A stretch of 13,000 nucleotides of DNA, taken from assembly GCA_013140415.1 (NCBI GenBank), contig JABFSW010000062.1, forward strand, positions 1-13,000, given 5' to 3'. A program made the translations under genes and the position numbers. This document shows positions 7,783 to 13,000 of this stretch, piece by piece (positions within the stretch are counted from its first letter, which is position 1; each line of letters starts with the position of its first letter). Below the pieces are notes generated by a model. It did no database searches and was not told the DNA's origin. It saw only the letters and a program-made list of their open reading frames with translations. The stretch is from Nitrosarchaeum sp. GTDB taxonomy: Archaea > Thermoproteota > Nitrososphaeria > Nitrososphaerales > Nitrosopumilaceae.

Positions 7783-8222
7783 GCAGCAATGCAGACATTT
7801 ATCATGAAATGATAATTGACTATTCAAGAAATCCTATCAATTATGGTAAAATAGAAAACCCTGATGTTACTTTTCATGACTCAAATCCACTATGTGGTGA
7901 CAGTATTGATATTGATATGAAAATTGTAGATGACAAAGTATCTGATATTAAATTTCATGGTAAGGGATGTGCTATTTGCATGGCGTGCTCTTCAGTATTG
8001 ACTGAAATTACAAAAGGTAAAGGAATTGAAGAAGTGAGAAATATCACTAAACACGATGTGTTAAGTGAATTGGGATTGGAAAATCTACAGGCTGTTAGAA
8101 TAAAATGTGCACTACTTTCTCTCAAAGTACTAAAATCTGCTCTTTACTCATATCTTGGAAAACACATGAACGATTCTCAAGATGTAGATAAGTTAAAAGA
8201 AGAGGCAGCCAATTTATACTGA
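7779..8222 (+). CDS. sufU: SufU/IscU-like sulfur acceptor or scaffold
   Basis: A 147-residue NifU-N/IscU-fold protein that should accept persulfide sulfur from SufS and pass it to SufB. The three conserved cysteines are Cys39 (in LCGD, with Asp41), Cys64 (in GKGCAIC) and Cys110 (in RIKCALL). Spacing (25 and 46) is close to IscU and lacks the roughly 18-residue insert typical of Bacillus SufU. The context RxxCAL rather than HCSxL, and co-operon SufS, still favour SufU. Two extra cysteines, Cys67 and Cys70, form CxxCxxC with Cys64, where many relatives have serine or alanine. AAGGAT lies 9 nt before the ATG, and the start overlaps sufS by four bases. Whether it is a zinc-bound sulfur shuttle or a cluster scaffold cannot be told from sequence. 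Confidence 0.92.
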   Translation: MSSNADIYHEMIIDYSRNPINYGKIENPDVTFHDSNPLCGDSIDIDMKIVDDKVSDIKFHGKGCAICMACSSVLTEITKGKGIEEVRNITKHDVLSELGLENLQAVRIKCALLSLKVLKSALYSYLGKHMNDSQDVDKLKEEAANLY

Positions 8223-8223
8223 C

Positions 8224-8571
8224 ATGGGCAATTTTACCCCCACAACTCCAATTCAACTTCAAATTAGAAAAATAATTTTTGAAAATCACAATGACGCTGA
8301 TGACAAATTCACAAATGATGAAGTTTTTGCGAAAATAAAACAAAACGGAGATTTAGATCCTTCCTGGATTGTAGATGATGTAGAATCATATTTTCATGAA
8401 ATTTGTGATTCTGGTCTTGCAAGAAATATAGCACAAAATTTTACAACTATATGGCTCAAGCTATTTGATCCTATGGAAAAACACCATTGCAATGCTTGTA
8501 ATTTAGATGTGTATCTTGGTGTATCTGAAAAACAAATTTGTCCTAACCCTTTTTGTAAATCTTCTATTTAG
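8224..8571 (+). CDS. Small winged-helix-like protein with C-terminal zinc ribbon, distal gene of the suf operon
   Basis: A 115-residue protein that I cannot name by family. The N-terminal 80 residues look like a winged helix: an IQLQIRKIIFEN helix, FTNDEVFAKIK, a helix rich in acidic residues (VDDVESYFHEICDSG), then a beta-type stretch (FTTIWLKLFD). The C terminus is a probable zinc ribbon with Cys89-x2-Cys92-x13-Cys106-x4-Cys111. The ATG lies one base after the sufU stop, so it is almost certainly co-transcribed and translationally coupled. The arrangement suggests a DNA-binding or metal-handling protein tied to Fe-S assembly, such as a regulator, but this is inference. The end overlaps the convergent pgk gene by 8 bp. 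Confidence 0.8.
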   Translation: MGNFTPTTPIQLQIRKIIFENHNDADDKFTNDEVFAKIKQNGDLDPSWIVDDVESYFHEICDSGLARNIAQNFTTIWLKLFDPMEKHHCNACNLDVYLGVSEKQICPNPFCKSSI

Positions 8572-9772
8572 ATCTGTGTCTGATAGCTGCATCTTCTAGT
8601 GCTTTTATCATTGGAAGCTTTTCACCTGTAAGATACAGAACAAGTGCTCCCCCGGCTGTACTGATGTGGTCTATTTGTCCTGCCAATCCGTATTTTTTTA
8701 ATGCAGATGTTAAATGACCTCCACTTACTATTGTGGTTGCCATAGAATTTGCAACTGCAGTGAGTAATTCTTTTGTTCCATAGCTAAAGTTTTCTTTCTC
8801 AAAAAATCCTGCAGGACCACTTATGAAAACAGTTCCAGCACCAGCAATTAATTTTGAATAATGCTCTACTGTTTTAGGTCCTAGATCATAAATTTTGTCT
8901 CCTATTTCCAGTTCTCTTACATCCATCTCGATTCTCTTTCCGTCTTTGTCAATTGCAATGTCTACTGGAGTGGAAAACACATCTGGGTATTCCCCAATTA
9001 GAGAATGTGCTTTTGCTACTACCTCATCTTCTCTTTTTATTCCAAGTGGGTACCTTATTCTTCCTTGTGCACGCATGAAGACATTTCCAATTAATCCTGT
9101 AAGTAATACATGGTCTGCACGACCGTTTTGAATCAATAATTTGATTGCCTCTAATCTATCTGAAACCTTGGACCCACCAAGTACAATCACGTGTGGTGCC
9201 TTGGCCACAGTCATAATTTCATCAAGATTTCTGACTTCTCTTTCAACAATTCTTCCTGCACATGCAGGCAAAACATATGGAAATCCAACTATTGATGGGT
9301 GTGATCTATGTGCACTAGGAAATGAATCCAACACACAAAGATCAAATAATTTCGATAATCTGCTTACCATGATAGTATTTGCAGCTTCTTGTGGTGTAAA
9401 TTCATAATTTTCTTCAGCGCATAAACGTAAATTATCTAAAAGCAATATCTCTCCATTTTTCAAATTCTTTATTTCATTTTGCGCAGCACTGCCAATGACA
9501 TCTTCTACATACTTGATTTTTTTCCCCATTAATTTTTCAAGAACTTTTGCATGTTTGTCCATTCCAGTATATTCTTTGTTTCCCACTCTTCCTTGATGAG
9601 AAGCAACAACCACTTTTGCTTCTTCTAGTGATTTTATGGTCTCGATTGCCTCTTCAATACGTTTAGTTCCTGAAATTTCCATTGTTTCAGGATCTATGGG
9701 GCAATTCATATCAACTCTCAAAAAAGCTGTCTTACCTTTAAGGTCAAAATCATCTAGTGTGAGTACCTTCAC
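8564..9772 (-). CDS. pgk: Phosphoglycerate kinase (archaeal type)
   Basis: A 402-residue enzyme interconverting 3-phosphoglycerate and 1,3-bisphosphoglycerate with ATP/ADP. In an autotrophic archaeon it would serve gluconeogenesis. Motifs: FLRVDMNCP (Arg19, Asp21, Asn23), SHQGR (58-62, archaeal form of SHLGR), LLLDNLRL, DSFPSAHRSHPSIVGFP, VLGGSKVSDRLEAI, FISGPAGFFEKENFSYGT and SGGHLTSALKKYG. All binding regions are present. The frame is open to a TTG at 9856, which would add 28 polar residues. The GTG at 9772 (MKVLTLDDF) is preferred because PGKs begin right at this strand. An 18-codon ORF (9825-9769) ends across this GTG in a GTGA overlap. The 3' end overlaps the last suf-operon gene by 8 bp, tail to tail. 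Confidence 0.93.
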   Translation of the reverse strand: MKVLTLDDFDLKGKTAFLRVDMNCPIDPETMEISGTKRIEEAIETIKSLEEAKVVVASHQGRVGNKEYTGMDKHAKVLEKLMGKKIKYVEDVIGSAAQNEIKNLKNGEILLLDNLRLCAEENYEFTPQEAANTIMVSRLSKLFDLCVLDSFPSAHRSHPSIVGFPYVLPACAGRIVEREVRNLDEIMTVAKAPHVIVLGGSKVSDRLEAIKLLIQNGRADHVLLTGLIGNVFMRAQGRIRYPLGIKREDEVVAKAHSLIGEYPDVFSTPVDIAIDKDGKRIEMDVRELEIGDKIYDLGPKTVEHYSKLIAGAGTVFISGPAGFFEKENFSYGTKELLTAVANSMATTIVSGGHLTSALKKYGLAGQIDHISTAGGALVLYLTGEKLPMIKALEDAAIRHRSK

Positions 9773-9825
9773 AGCTTTTCTATTATCCCCTTGGTTAAAT
9801 TCTTTGAGCCGATCATTTTTGTCAT
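9769..9825 (-). other. Possible 18-codon upstream ORF coupled to pgk
   Basis: An ATG at 9825 opens 18 codons (MTKMIGSKNL and eight more) and stops with TGA at 9771-9769, overlapping the pgk GTG as GTGA. A weak TATA-like AAAATAAT (9846-9853) lies about 25 bp upstream of this ATG; a better one (9831-9840) would start transcription inside it near 9810. It could be a leader peptide or chance. Confidence 0.25.
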
Positions 9826-9830
9826 GATTG

Positions 9831-9840
9831 ATATTTATCC
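9831..9840 (-). promoter_or_regulatory. TATA box of pgk
   Basis: Read on the minus strand, GGATAAATAT lies about 60 bp upstream of the GTG at 9772. Transcription would start near 9810 and leave a leader of about 38 nt that includes AAGGGG (9792-9787), a weak, distant ribosome site. The divergent PAP2 promoter shares this 135-bp gap. Confidence 0.4.
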
Positions 9841-9877
9841 GGTAAATTATTTTCAATACTTATCTACTTGAGAAAAA

Positions 9878-9887
9878 TTAAAAATAA
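9878..9887 (+). promoter_or_regulatory. TATA-like box of the PAP2 phosphatase gene
   Basis: TTAAAAATAA is centred about 26 bp upstream of the TTG at 9908, consistent with a leaderless transcript beginning at that codon. Confidence 0.4.
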
Positions 9888-9907
9888 CATACTTGAGGTT
9901 TACTTAA

Positions 9908-10576
9908 TTGCAAAATTGGATTTTTGATATTAGGTCACGTTCATTTGTTTTACTTGTAATTTCATTTGTCATTGTATCTATGTTAGTATATTTTCAAATA
10001 ACAGAAAGTCTTGATCAATTAATAATTTTCTTTGTTGCTGATAACGTGGGAAATCCATCTCTGGATATTATCATGCAGATCATTACCGAAAGCGGTGATA
10101 CGATTTGGATGCTAGGTTTTGGTGTATTGATGCTTTTAATAAAAAAAACTCGAAGAATTGGAATTACCTTGATGATTTTAATTGTTTTATCAACTCTGCT
10201 TACTGGATACATAAAATGCGGAATTGATAGAGATAGACCTGACTTTGATTATGAAGGTGCACCATTCCCGATAAAAATCAGTCGTGATACATTTGCATTA
10301 TTTTGTGACGGAGGATATGATGCATCTTATCCATCTGGGCATGCAGCTAGATCTATAATTTTTGGAATAATACTCGGATATGCATTATCTGAAAGATTTC
10401 CTAGAGGCTCATACTTGTTGCTTATCTATCCTTTATTGGTATCAATAAGCAGAGTGTATGTTCTTCAGCATTTTCCAATGGATGTTATTGGAGGGACTAT
10501 TCTTGGTGTAATGCTAGCTGGCGTAATGGCTAAAAAAACAAAACTATACAAAATATTTGAGAAATCAAAACCCTAA
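9908..10576 (+). CDS. PAP2-family membrane phosphatase
   Basis: A 222-residue integral membrane phosphatase of the PAP2 (type 2 phosphatidic acid phosphatase) superfamily. The three catalytic motifs are complete: KCGIDRDRP (Lys103 to Pro111, the KX6RP motif), PSGH (His145, followed by AAR) and SRVYVLQHFPMD (His188 nucleophile, Asp192). About six hydrophobic spans are visible: roughly 12-30, 36-46, 69-80, 84-102, 148-162, 168-182 and 193-209, with the shorter ones uncertain. Likely substrates are isoprenoid pyrophosphates or lipid phosphates, for example in recycling the glycosylation carrier; the sequence does not decide. The start is a TTG supported by a TATA-like box 26 bp upstream. The gene is divergent from pgk, and its end overlaps the convergent unknown gene by 12 bp. 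Confidence 0.92.
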   Translation: MQNWIFDIRSRSFVLLVISFVIVSMLVYFQITESLDQLIIFFVADNVGNPSLDIIMQIITESGDTIWMLGFGVLMLLIKKTRRIGITLMILIVLSTLLTGYIKCGIDRDRPDFDYEGAPFPIKISRDTFALFCDGGYDASYPSGHAARSIIFGIILGYALSERFPRGSYLLLIYPLLVSISRVYVLQHFPMDVIGGTILGVMLAGVMAKKTKLYKIFEKSKP

Positions 10577-10876
10577 TTCTGCCAAGCCTTTGCTGCTGAT
10601 CAAAACTATGGCATAATGATTTTCATCATAATGATATGTCCAGTATTTTATATCTCTAATCTCTTTTTTTTGTCTAAGTCCATAGGTAACTCCTGTTGTT
10701 ACTGTGTACCCTATTCTTTTTGCAAGTTTTGATTCTTTTGGCATCAAAACTCTAAAACCCTCTTTCCGATTACTGAATCCTAATTTCACCATATCTTCAA
10801 CTGCATCTGACGCATCTTTGATATCTTTAAGATCATATGTCTTTGATACTGGCAAATCTTTTGGATGAAATTCCAT
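10565..10876 (-). CDS. Conserved-looking small protein of unknown function
   Basis: A 103-residue soluble protein, not recognised. It has a mixed alpha/beta look: an acidic helix (DLKDIKDASDAVEDMVKLGF), a basic stretch (MPKESKLAKRIGYTV), a Gly-Thr strand (VTTGVTYGLRQ) and an aromatic strand (IKYWTYHYDENHYAIVL), ending SSKGLAELGF. It has no cysteine, signal peptide or membrane span. The frame is open to a TTG at 10966 (30 extra residues). The ATG at 10876 is preferred because AAAAATATTA (10901-10910, minus strand) lies about 29 bp upstream as a TATA box, and because the longer form would crowd the divergent neighbour. Its stop lies inside the end of the PAP2 gene. Function unknown; context does not help. 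Confidence 0.7.
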   Translation of the reverse strand: MEFHPKDLPVSKTYDLKDIKDASDAVEDMVKLGFSNRKEGFRVLMPKESKLAKRIGYTVTTGVTYGLRQKKEIRDIKYWTYHYDENHYAIVLISSKGLAELGF

Positions 10877-10900
10877 TCTTTTTTTAATAATTCCCTTTAC

Positions 10901-10910
10901 TAATATTTTT
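10901..10910 (-). promoter_or_regulatory. TATA-like box of the small minus-strand gene
   Basis: AAAAATATTA on the minus strand is centred about 29 bp upstream of the ATG at 10876. It supports the short form of the protein as a leaderless product. Confidence 0.35.
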
Positions 10911-11004
10911 TCAAAAAATCGATTTTTGCGATCAATGTATGTTAATTTTGTTAACTGGTAAGTCAAATCATGATTATATTCATAACTTAACCGACCAATT
11001 TCTC

Positions 11005-11010
11005 TTTATT
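11005..11010 (+). promoter_or_regulatory. TATA-like box near the start of the coiled-coil gene
   Basis: TTTATT is centred 27 bp upstream of an in-frame TTG at 11035. If used, the true start is 11035 rather than 11017. A second candidate, TATATT at 10975-10980, would place the transcript start near 11004 and allow the TTG at 11017. Confidence 0.3.
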
Positions 11011-11016
11011 CAATTA

Positions 11017-11850
11017 TTGGCATCTCTAGAAAAATTGGTAATTAAACTAAGACAAAAGAAACAACAAGCAACTACTCTTAGGAAAAAATCTGAAAGACAA
11101 CTACAACAAATAAGATCCGTTGAAAGAAGATCTTCATCTGGTTTACATTCGATAGATCGAAAAATTGAATCTGAAAAAGAGGATGCAACTGATGTCTCTG
11201 GAATTCTTAATCAAAAGACATCTCAATTGGAAAGTATTGAAAGACTAGTTGTAGCAGCTCATGAGCGTTTAAACTACGAAAAAGAGGCACTCAGTGATGC
11301 AGAACAAAAACTAGAGTTTGCTACAAATGTTGAAGAAAAGCAATATGCTCAATCACAATTAAACACAATACATGATCGTATCCAAGAATTAGAATTTGAG
11401 ATAAAAAACAGGCAAAAAACAGCAAAAAAGATTGCTGAAGATGTTGCCAAATACAATGAAATTAAATCAAAAATTAGCACAAAAATTCAAAAACAATCCA
11501 AATCAAAGCCATCATTACGTGAAACAATGAGTACAAGCCATAAAGCGGCTGAAAAATTTGTTAAAGATCTAGAACAAAAAACTAGGGCTGAAGAATCTGC
11601 TGCAAAAGCACTTGAAAAAGTACATTCTAATCTTCAAATGCTACTTGCCAAAAAACGAAAGTCATCCAAAAAACGCAAGTCTATAAAATCAAAGACTTTC
11701 AAGAAAGCAACAAAAAAGAAATCAAAGACTTTCAAGAAAGCAACAAAAAAGAAATCAAAGACTTTCAAGAAAGCAACAAAAAAGAAATCAAAGACTTTCA
11801 AGAAAGCAACAAAAAAGAAATCAAAGACTTTCAAGAAATCTAGAAAATAG
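11017..11850 (+). CDS. Coiled-coil protein with lysine-rich histone-H1-like repeat tail
   Basis: A protein of about 277 residues, not assigned to a family. Residues 1-210 are strongly helical and charged with long coiled-coil character (E, K, Q and L in heptad-like spacing, for example QRQLQQIRSVERR-type and EKEALSDAEQKLEFA segments). From about 211 the chain becomes very basic. Residues 224-267 are four exact copies of KSKTFKKATKK, followed by a partial fifth, KSKTFKK, then SRK and the stop. Such Lys/Thr/Ala tails resemble histone H1 C-terminal tails and bacterial H1-like proteins, so binding to DNA or RNA is a fair inference. No signal peptide or membrane span. Start is uncertain: TTG 11017 (MASLEKLVIKL), TTG 11035 (best TATA spacing) or ATG 10939, which would overlap the upstream region of the divergent gene. 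Confidence 0.8.
   Translation: MASLEKLVIKLRQKKQQATTLRKKSERQLQQIRSVERRSSSGLHSIDRKIESEKEDATDVSGILNQKTSQLESIERLVVAAHERLNYEKEALSDAEQKLEFATNVEEKQYAQSQLNTIHDRIQELEFEIKNRQKTAKKIAEDVAKYNEIKSKISTKIQKQSKSKPSLRETMSTSHKAAEKFVKDLEQKTRAEESAAKALEKVHSNLQMLLAKKRKSSKKRKSIKSKTFKKATKKKSKTFKKATKKKSKTFKKATKKKSKTFKKATKKKSKTFKKSRK
11686..11838 (+). repeat. Perfect 33-bp tandem repeat, 4.6 copies
   Basis: Four identical 33-base units start at 11686, 11719, 11752 and 11785, with a 21-base fifth copy at 11818-11838. Each encodes KSKTFKKATKK. Complete identity even at silent positions points to recent expansion by slippage or unequal recombination. Unit length is a multiple of three, so copy changes keep the frame. Confidence 0.97.
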
Positions 11851-11859
11851 GTTTGTGTA

Positions 11860-11877
11860 TATTTTAGAATTAAAATA
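11860..11877 (+). terminator. AT hairpin after the coiled-coil gene
   Basis: TATTTTA, a 4-base loop GAAT and TAAAATA form a perfect 7-bp stem 10 bases after the stop codon. It is a possible 3'-end structure. It is all A/U, so stability is low and the call is tentative. Confidence 0.3.
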
Positions 11878-11922
11878 ACTTCATCCTCTAAAAAAATATT
11901 TATCGTTAGTGTTAAAGTAGGG

Positions 11923-11932
11923 TTTATTTTTA
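11923..11932 (+). promoter_or_regulatory. TATA-like box of the two-span membrane protein gene
   Basis: TTTATTTTTA is centred about 20 bp upstream of the ATG at 11947. This is a little closer than ideal, and the whole stretch is AT-rich, so the exact element is uncertain. Confidence 0.3.
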
Positions 11933-11946
11933 TTATTTTAATTAAA

Positions 11947-12555
11947 ATGAAAAAACGTGGTCCTATAATTGGAATATTTGGGTTAATACTAGTTATCATC
12001 TCCCTTTTGATTATAGTTTCTGTTTTTCCAACTTCTAGTATTACTGGTCGTGATGATTTTTACATTCCTTCTATGTTTGAAGGAATGTTCAACCAAATCT
12101 CTGATGATATACAAATTCTACCTGGTGAATCTGGCTATTTTTCATATAGTACTAAATCATCTAATGTTCCTCTGTTGTGGGGTGTGCAGATAATTGATTA
12201 TCAGGATGGTGACAAACTCTCCATATCTATCTCTAATGTTTATGGGGATGACTATGGTGTTTTCTCTCAAGATGGTCCAATTATCTTTGAGATGTTAGAC
12301 ATCACTAAATCTGATACACTAAACTTTGAAATTCAAAATCACGGTTCTAGAATAATTAATACCCTTGTAATGCTTTCTGAAGATCCTGATAATTCTGATG
12401 CTCTTTCTAATACAAATTCCCCTTTTATGAATAAGATTTTACCTTTGGCAATATCTGGTATTTTGTTAATTATTGGAATTGTAACGTTATTGATAGGTGT
12501 GATTTTATCTTTAGTTGACTGGAAAAATATACAAAACAATAAACGAAATTTCTAA
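11947..12555 (+). CDS. Two-span membrane protein with external beta-rich domain
   Basis: A 202-residue protein of unknown function. An N-terminal KKRGP is followed by a strong membrane span (about residues 7-28). A polar, Ser/Asp-rich region of roughly 130 residues follows, then a second span (about 162-190, LAISGILLIIGIV and onward) and a basic end (KNIQNNKRNF). Positive ends suggest both termini inside and the middle domain outside the membrane. The middle part has beta character with LPGESGYFSYSTK, VQIIDYQDGDKLSISIS, a hydrophobic FEMLDI and LNFEIQNHGSRIINTLVML. This loosely recalls GOLD/emp24-like beta sandwiches, a tentative comparison. It has no catalytic motif that I can see. It is convergent with the SSB-like gene, 24 bp away. 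Confidence 0.78.
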   Translation: MKKRGPIIGIFGLILVIISLLIIVSVFPTSSITGRDDFYIPSMFEGMFNQISDDIQILPGESGYFSYSTKSSNVPLLWGVQIIDYQDGDKLSISISNVYGDDYGVFSQDGPIIFEMLDITKSDTLNFEIQNHGSRIINTLVMLSEDPDNSDALSNTNSPFMNKILPLAISGILLIIGIVTLLIGVILSLVDWKNIQNNKRNF

Positions 12556-12562
12556 TCTACAA

Positions 12563-12578
12563 TTTTTATCTATTTTTT
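12563..12578 (+). terminator. T-rich terminator between convergent genes
   Basis: Two T-runs, TTTTT (12563-12567) and TTTTTT (12573-12578), fill the 24-bp gap after the membrane-protein gene on the plus strand. This fits archaeal T-run termination for that gene. Confidence 0.5.
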
Positions 12579-12579
12579 C

Positions 12580-12885
12580 TTATTGAGGATTAATTTCCAT
12601 TTTGCCAAATTTCCCTTTTGTTAGGGAAACCTCACCTTTGAATTCATTAGTATATCCATTTGTAATGACTACTACATCTCCAATGTTTACTGCTTTAATG
12701 TCATCCCCCCACAATGTTAGCTTGATGTCATCTGATCCATCAGATATTACTGCATCACAAACATCAACCGTGCCGCCTGTTTTGAGATTTACTGTTCTTG
12801 ACTCTCCTTTGCTTTTTACTTCAGCTTTTAGATTAATCCCACTTCTCATTTTTTTTACTTGTGCAACTGATTGAAATTCTGCCAT
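12580..12885 (-). CDS. Single-OB-fold single-stranded DNA-binding protein (crenarchaeal SSB type, short)
   Basis: A 101-residue OB-fold protein resembling Sulfolobus SSB, which coats single-stranded DNA in replication and repair. The core from about 29 to 98 contains VISDGSDDIKLTLWG, GDVVVITNGYTNEFKG and LTKGKFGKMEI. By recalled alignment to the Sulfolobus protein, Trp59, Tyr78 and Phe82 fall at the DNA-stacking positions Trp56, Trp75 and Phe79. The chain ends right after the OB fold and lacks the Gly/Arg-rich and acidic tail of Sulfolobus SSB, so it may be an accessory form or a different nucleic-acid binder. The frame is open to a TTG at 12909. The ATG at 12885 is chosen because TTATAA (12910-12915) lies 27 bp upstream, as for a leaderless transcript. 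Confidence 0.85.
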   Translation of the reverse strand: MAEFQSVAQVKKMRSGINLKAEVKSKGESRTVNLKTGGTVDVCDAVISDGSDDIKLTLWGDDIKAVNIGDVVVITNGYTNEFKGEVSLTKGKFGKMEINPQ

Positions 12886-12909
12886 GTATTTTGACTCCAA
12901 TTTAGACAA

Positions 12910-12915
12910 TTATAA
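12910..12915 (-). promoter_or_regulatory. TATA box of the SSB-like gene
   Basis: TTATAA, within CTTATAATTG on the minus strand, is centred 27 bp upstream of the ATG at 12885. It overlaps the region of the alternative TTG start at 12909, which therefore cannot be on the main transcript. Confidence 0.55.
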
Positions 12916-13000
12916 GTTTTTTTAAATAATCTTACATGAGTGATTAAAGGGGTATTCTCACATTTATTCAAAATATCCATTTTTTCTCAAAAGTTACAGT

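Noticed and set aside
8895..9827. Plus-strand open frames inside pgk
   Set aside because: They are reverse readings of conserved pgk motifs and have no support of their own.
9773..9856. Longer N terminus of phosphoglycerate kinase from the TTG at 9856
   Set aside because: It adds 28 polar residues not expected in the family and spans the best TATA box of the gene.
10939..11016. Longer N terminus of the coiled-coil protein from the ATG at 10939
   Set aside because: The added segment differs in composition, runs through TATA-like sequences for both divergent genes and would overlap the long form of the minus-strand neighbour. It remains possible but less likely.
11634..11999. Minus-strand frame of 121 codons with a phenylalanine-rich repeat
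   Set aside because: It is the reverse reading of the lysine-rich tandem repeat; the periodicity comes from the plus-strand gene.
12968..13000. Open frame on the minus strand entering from the right edge and ending in TGA at 12968-12970 (about ten codons, ending KKWIF)
   Set aside because: It is the only open minus frame at the edge and could be the tail of a gene outside the window, but 33 bases are too few to support a call.
1..13000. tRNA, rRNA, CRISPR array, insertion sequence or attachment site
   Set aside because: I looked at the short gaps and found no cloverleaf, spaced repeats, transposase motif or terminal inverted repeats. The 33-bp repeats are coding and have no spacers.

Overview
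The window looks like chromosomal DNA from an ammonia-oxidising archaeon of the Nitrosopumilus type (Thaumarchaeota/Nitrososphaeria). The reasons are strong AT richness, archaeal TATA boxes about 26 bp upstream of many starts (leaderless transcripts), frequent TTG and GTG starts, an archaeal-type phosphoglycerate kinase (SHQGR motif), a crenarchaeal-type single-OB-fold SSB and a secreted PKD-repeat protein. The genus is inferred from style and gene content, not from a marker gene. Fifteen genes are packed tightly. No gap exceeds about 150 bp, and I see no rRNA, tRNA, CRISPR array or insertion sequence.

Left part (1-3305): a secreted protein with seven PKD/cadherin-like repeats, a small helical protein of unknown function, and a secreted thermonuclease-family (SNase-like) protein with a Cys/His-rich N-terminal module. 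Each has its own likely promoter.

Middle (3367-8571): an iron-sulfur cluster assembly operon, sufB-sufD-Rieske ferredoxin-sufS-sufU, plus a distal small gene that looks like a winged helix with a zinc ribbon. The first gene appears leaderless. Downstream genes use Shine-Dalgarno motifs, overlaps or very short gaps. SufS would mobilise sulfur from cysteine, SufU would accept or transfer it, and SufB/SufD would form the scaffold. The ATPase gene sufC, normally part of this set, is not in the window. The gene order resembles the actinobacterial suf operon with sufC removed.

Right part (8564-12885): phosphoglycerate kinase (minus strand, convergent with the suf operon and overlapping its last gene by 8 bp); a divergent PAP2-family membrane phosphatase; an unknown minus-strand gene overlapping the PAP2 gene end by 12 bp; a divergent coiled-coil protein ending in perfect 33-bp tandem repeats that encode a lysine-rich, histone-H1-like tail; a two-span membrane protein with an external beta-rich domain; and a minimal SSB-like OB-fold protein on the minus strand. 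The last 115 bases hold the SSB promoter and no clear gene.

No wholly new system is obvious. The most interesting points are the sufC-less operon with its wHTH/zinc-ribbon passenger, the unusual cysteines of its SufU, the repeat-expanded basic-tail protein and a possible short upstream ORF in front of pgk.
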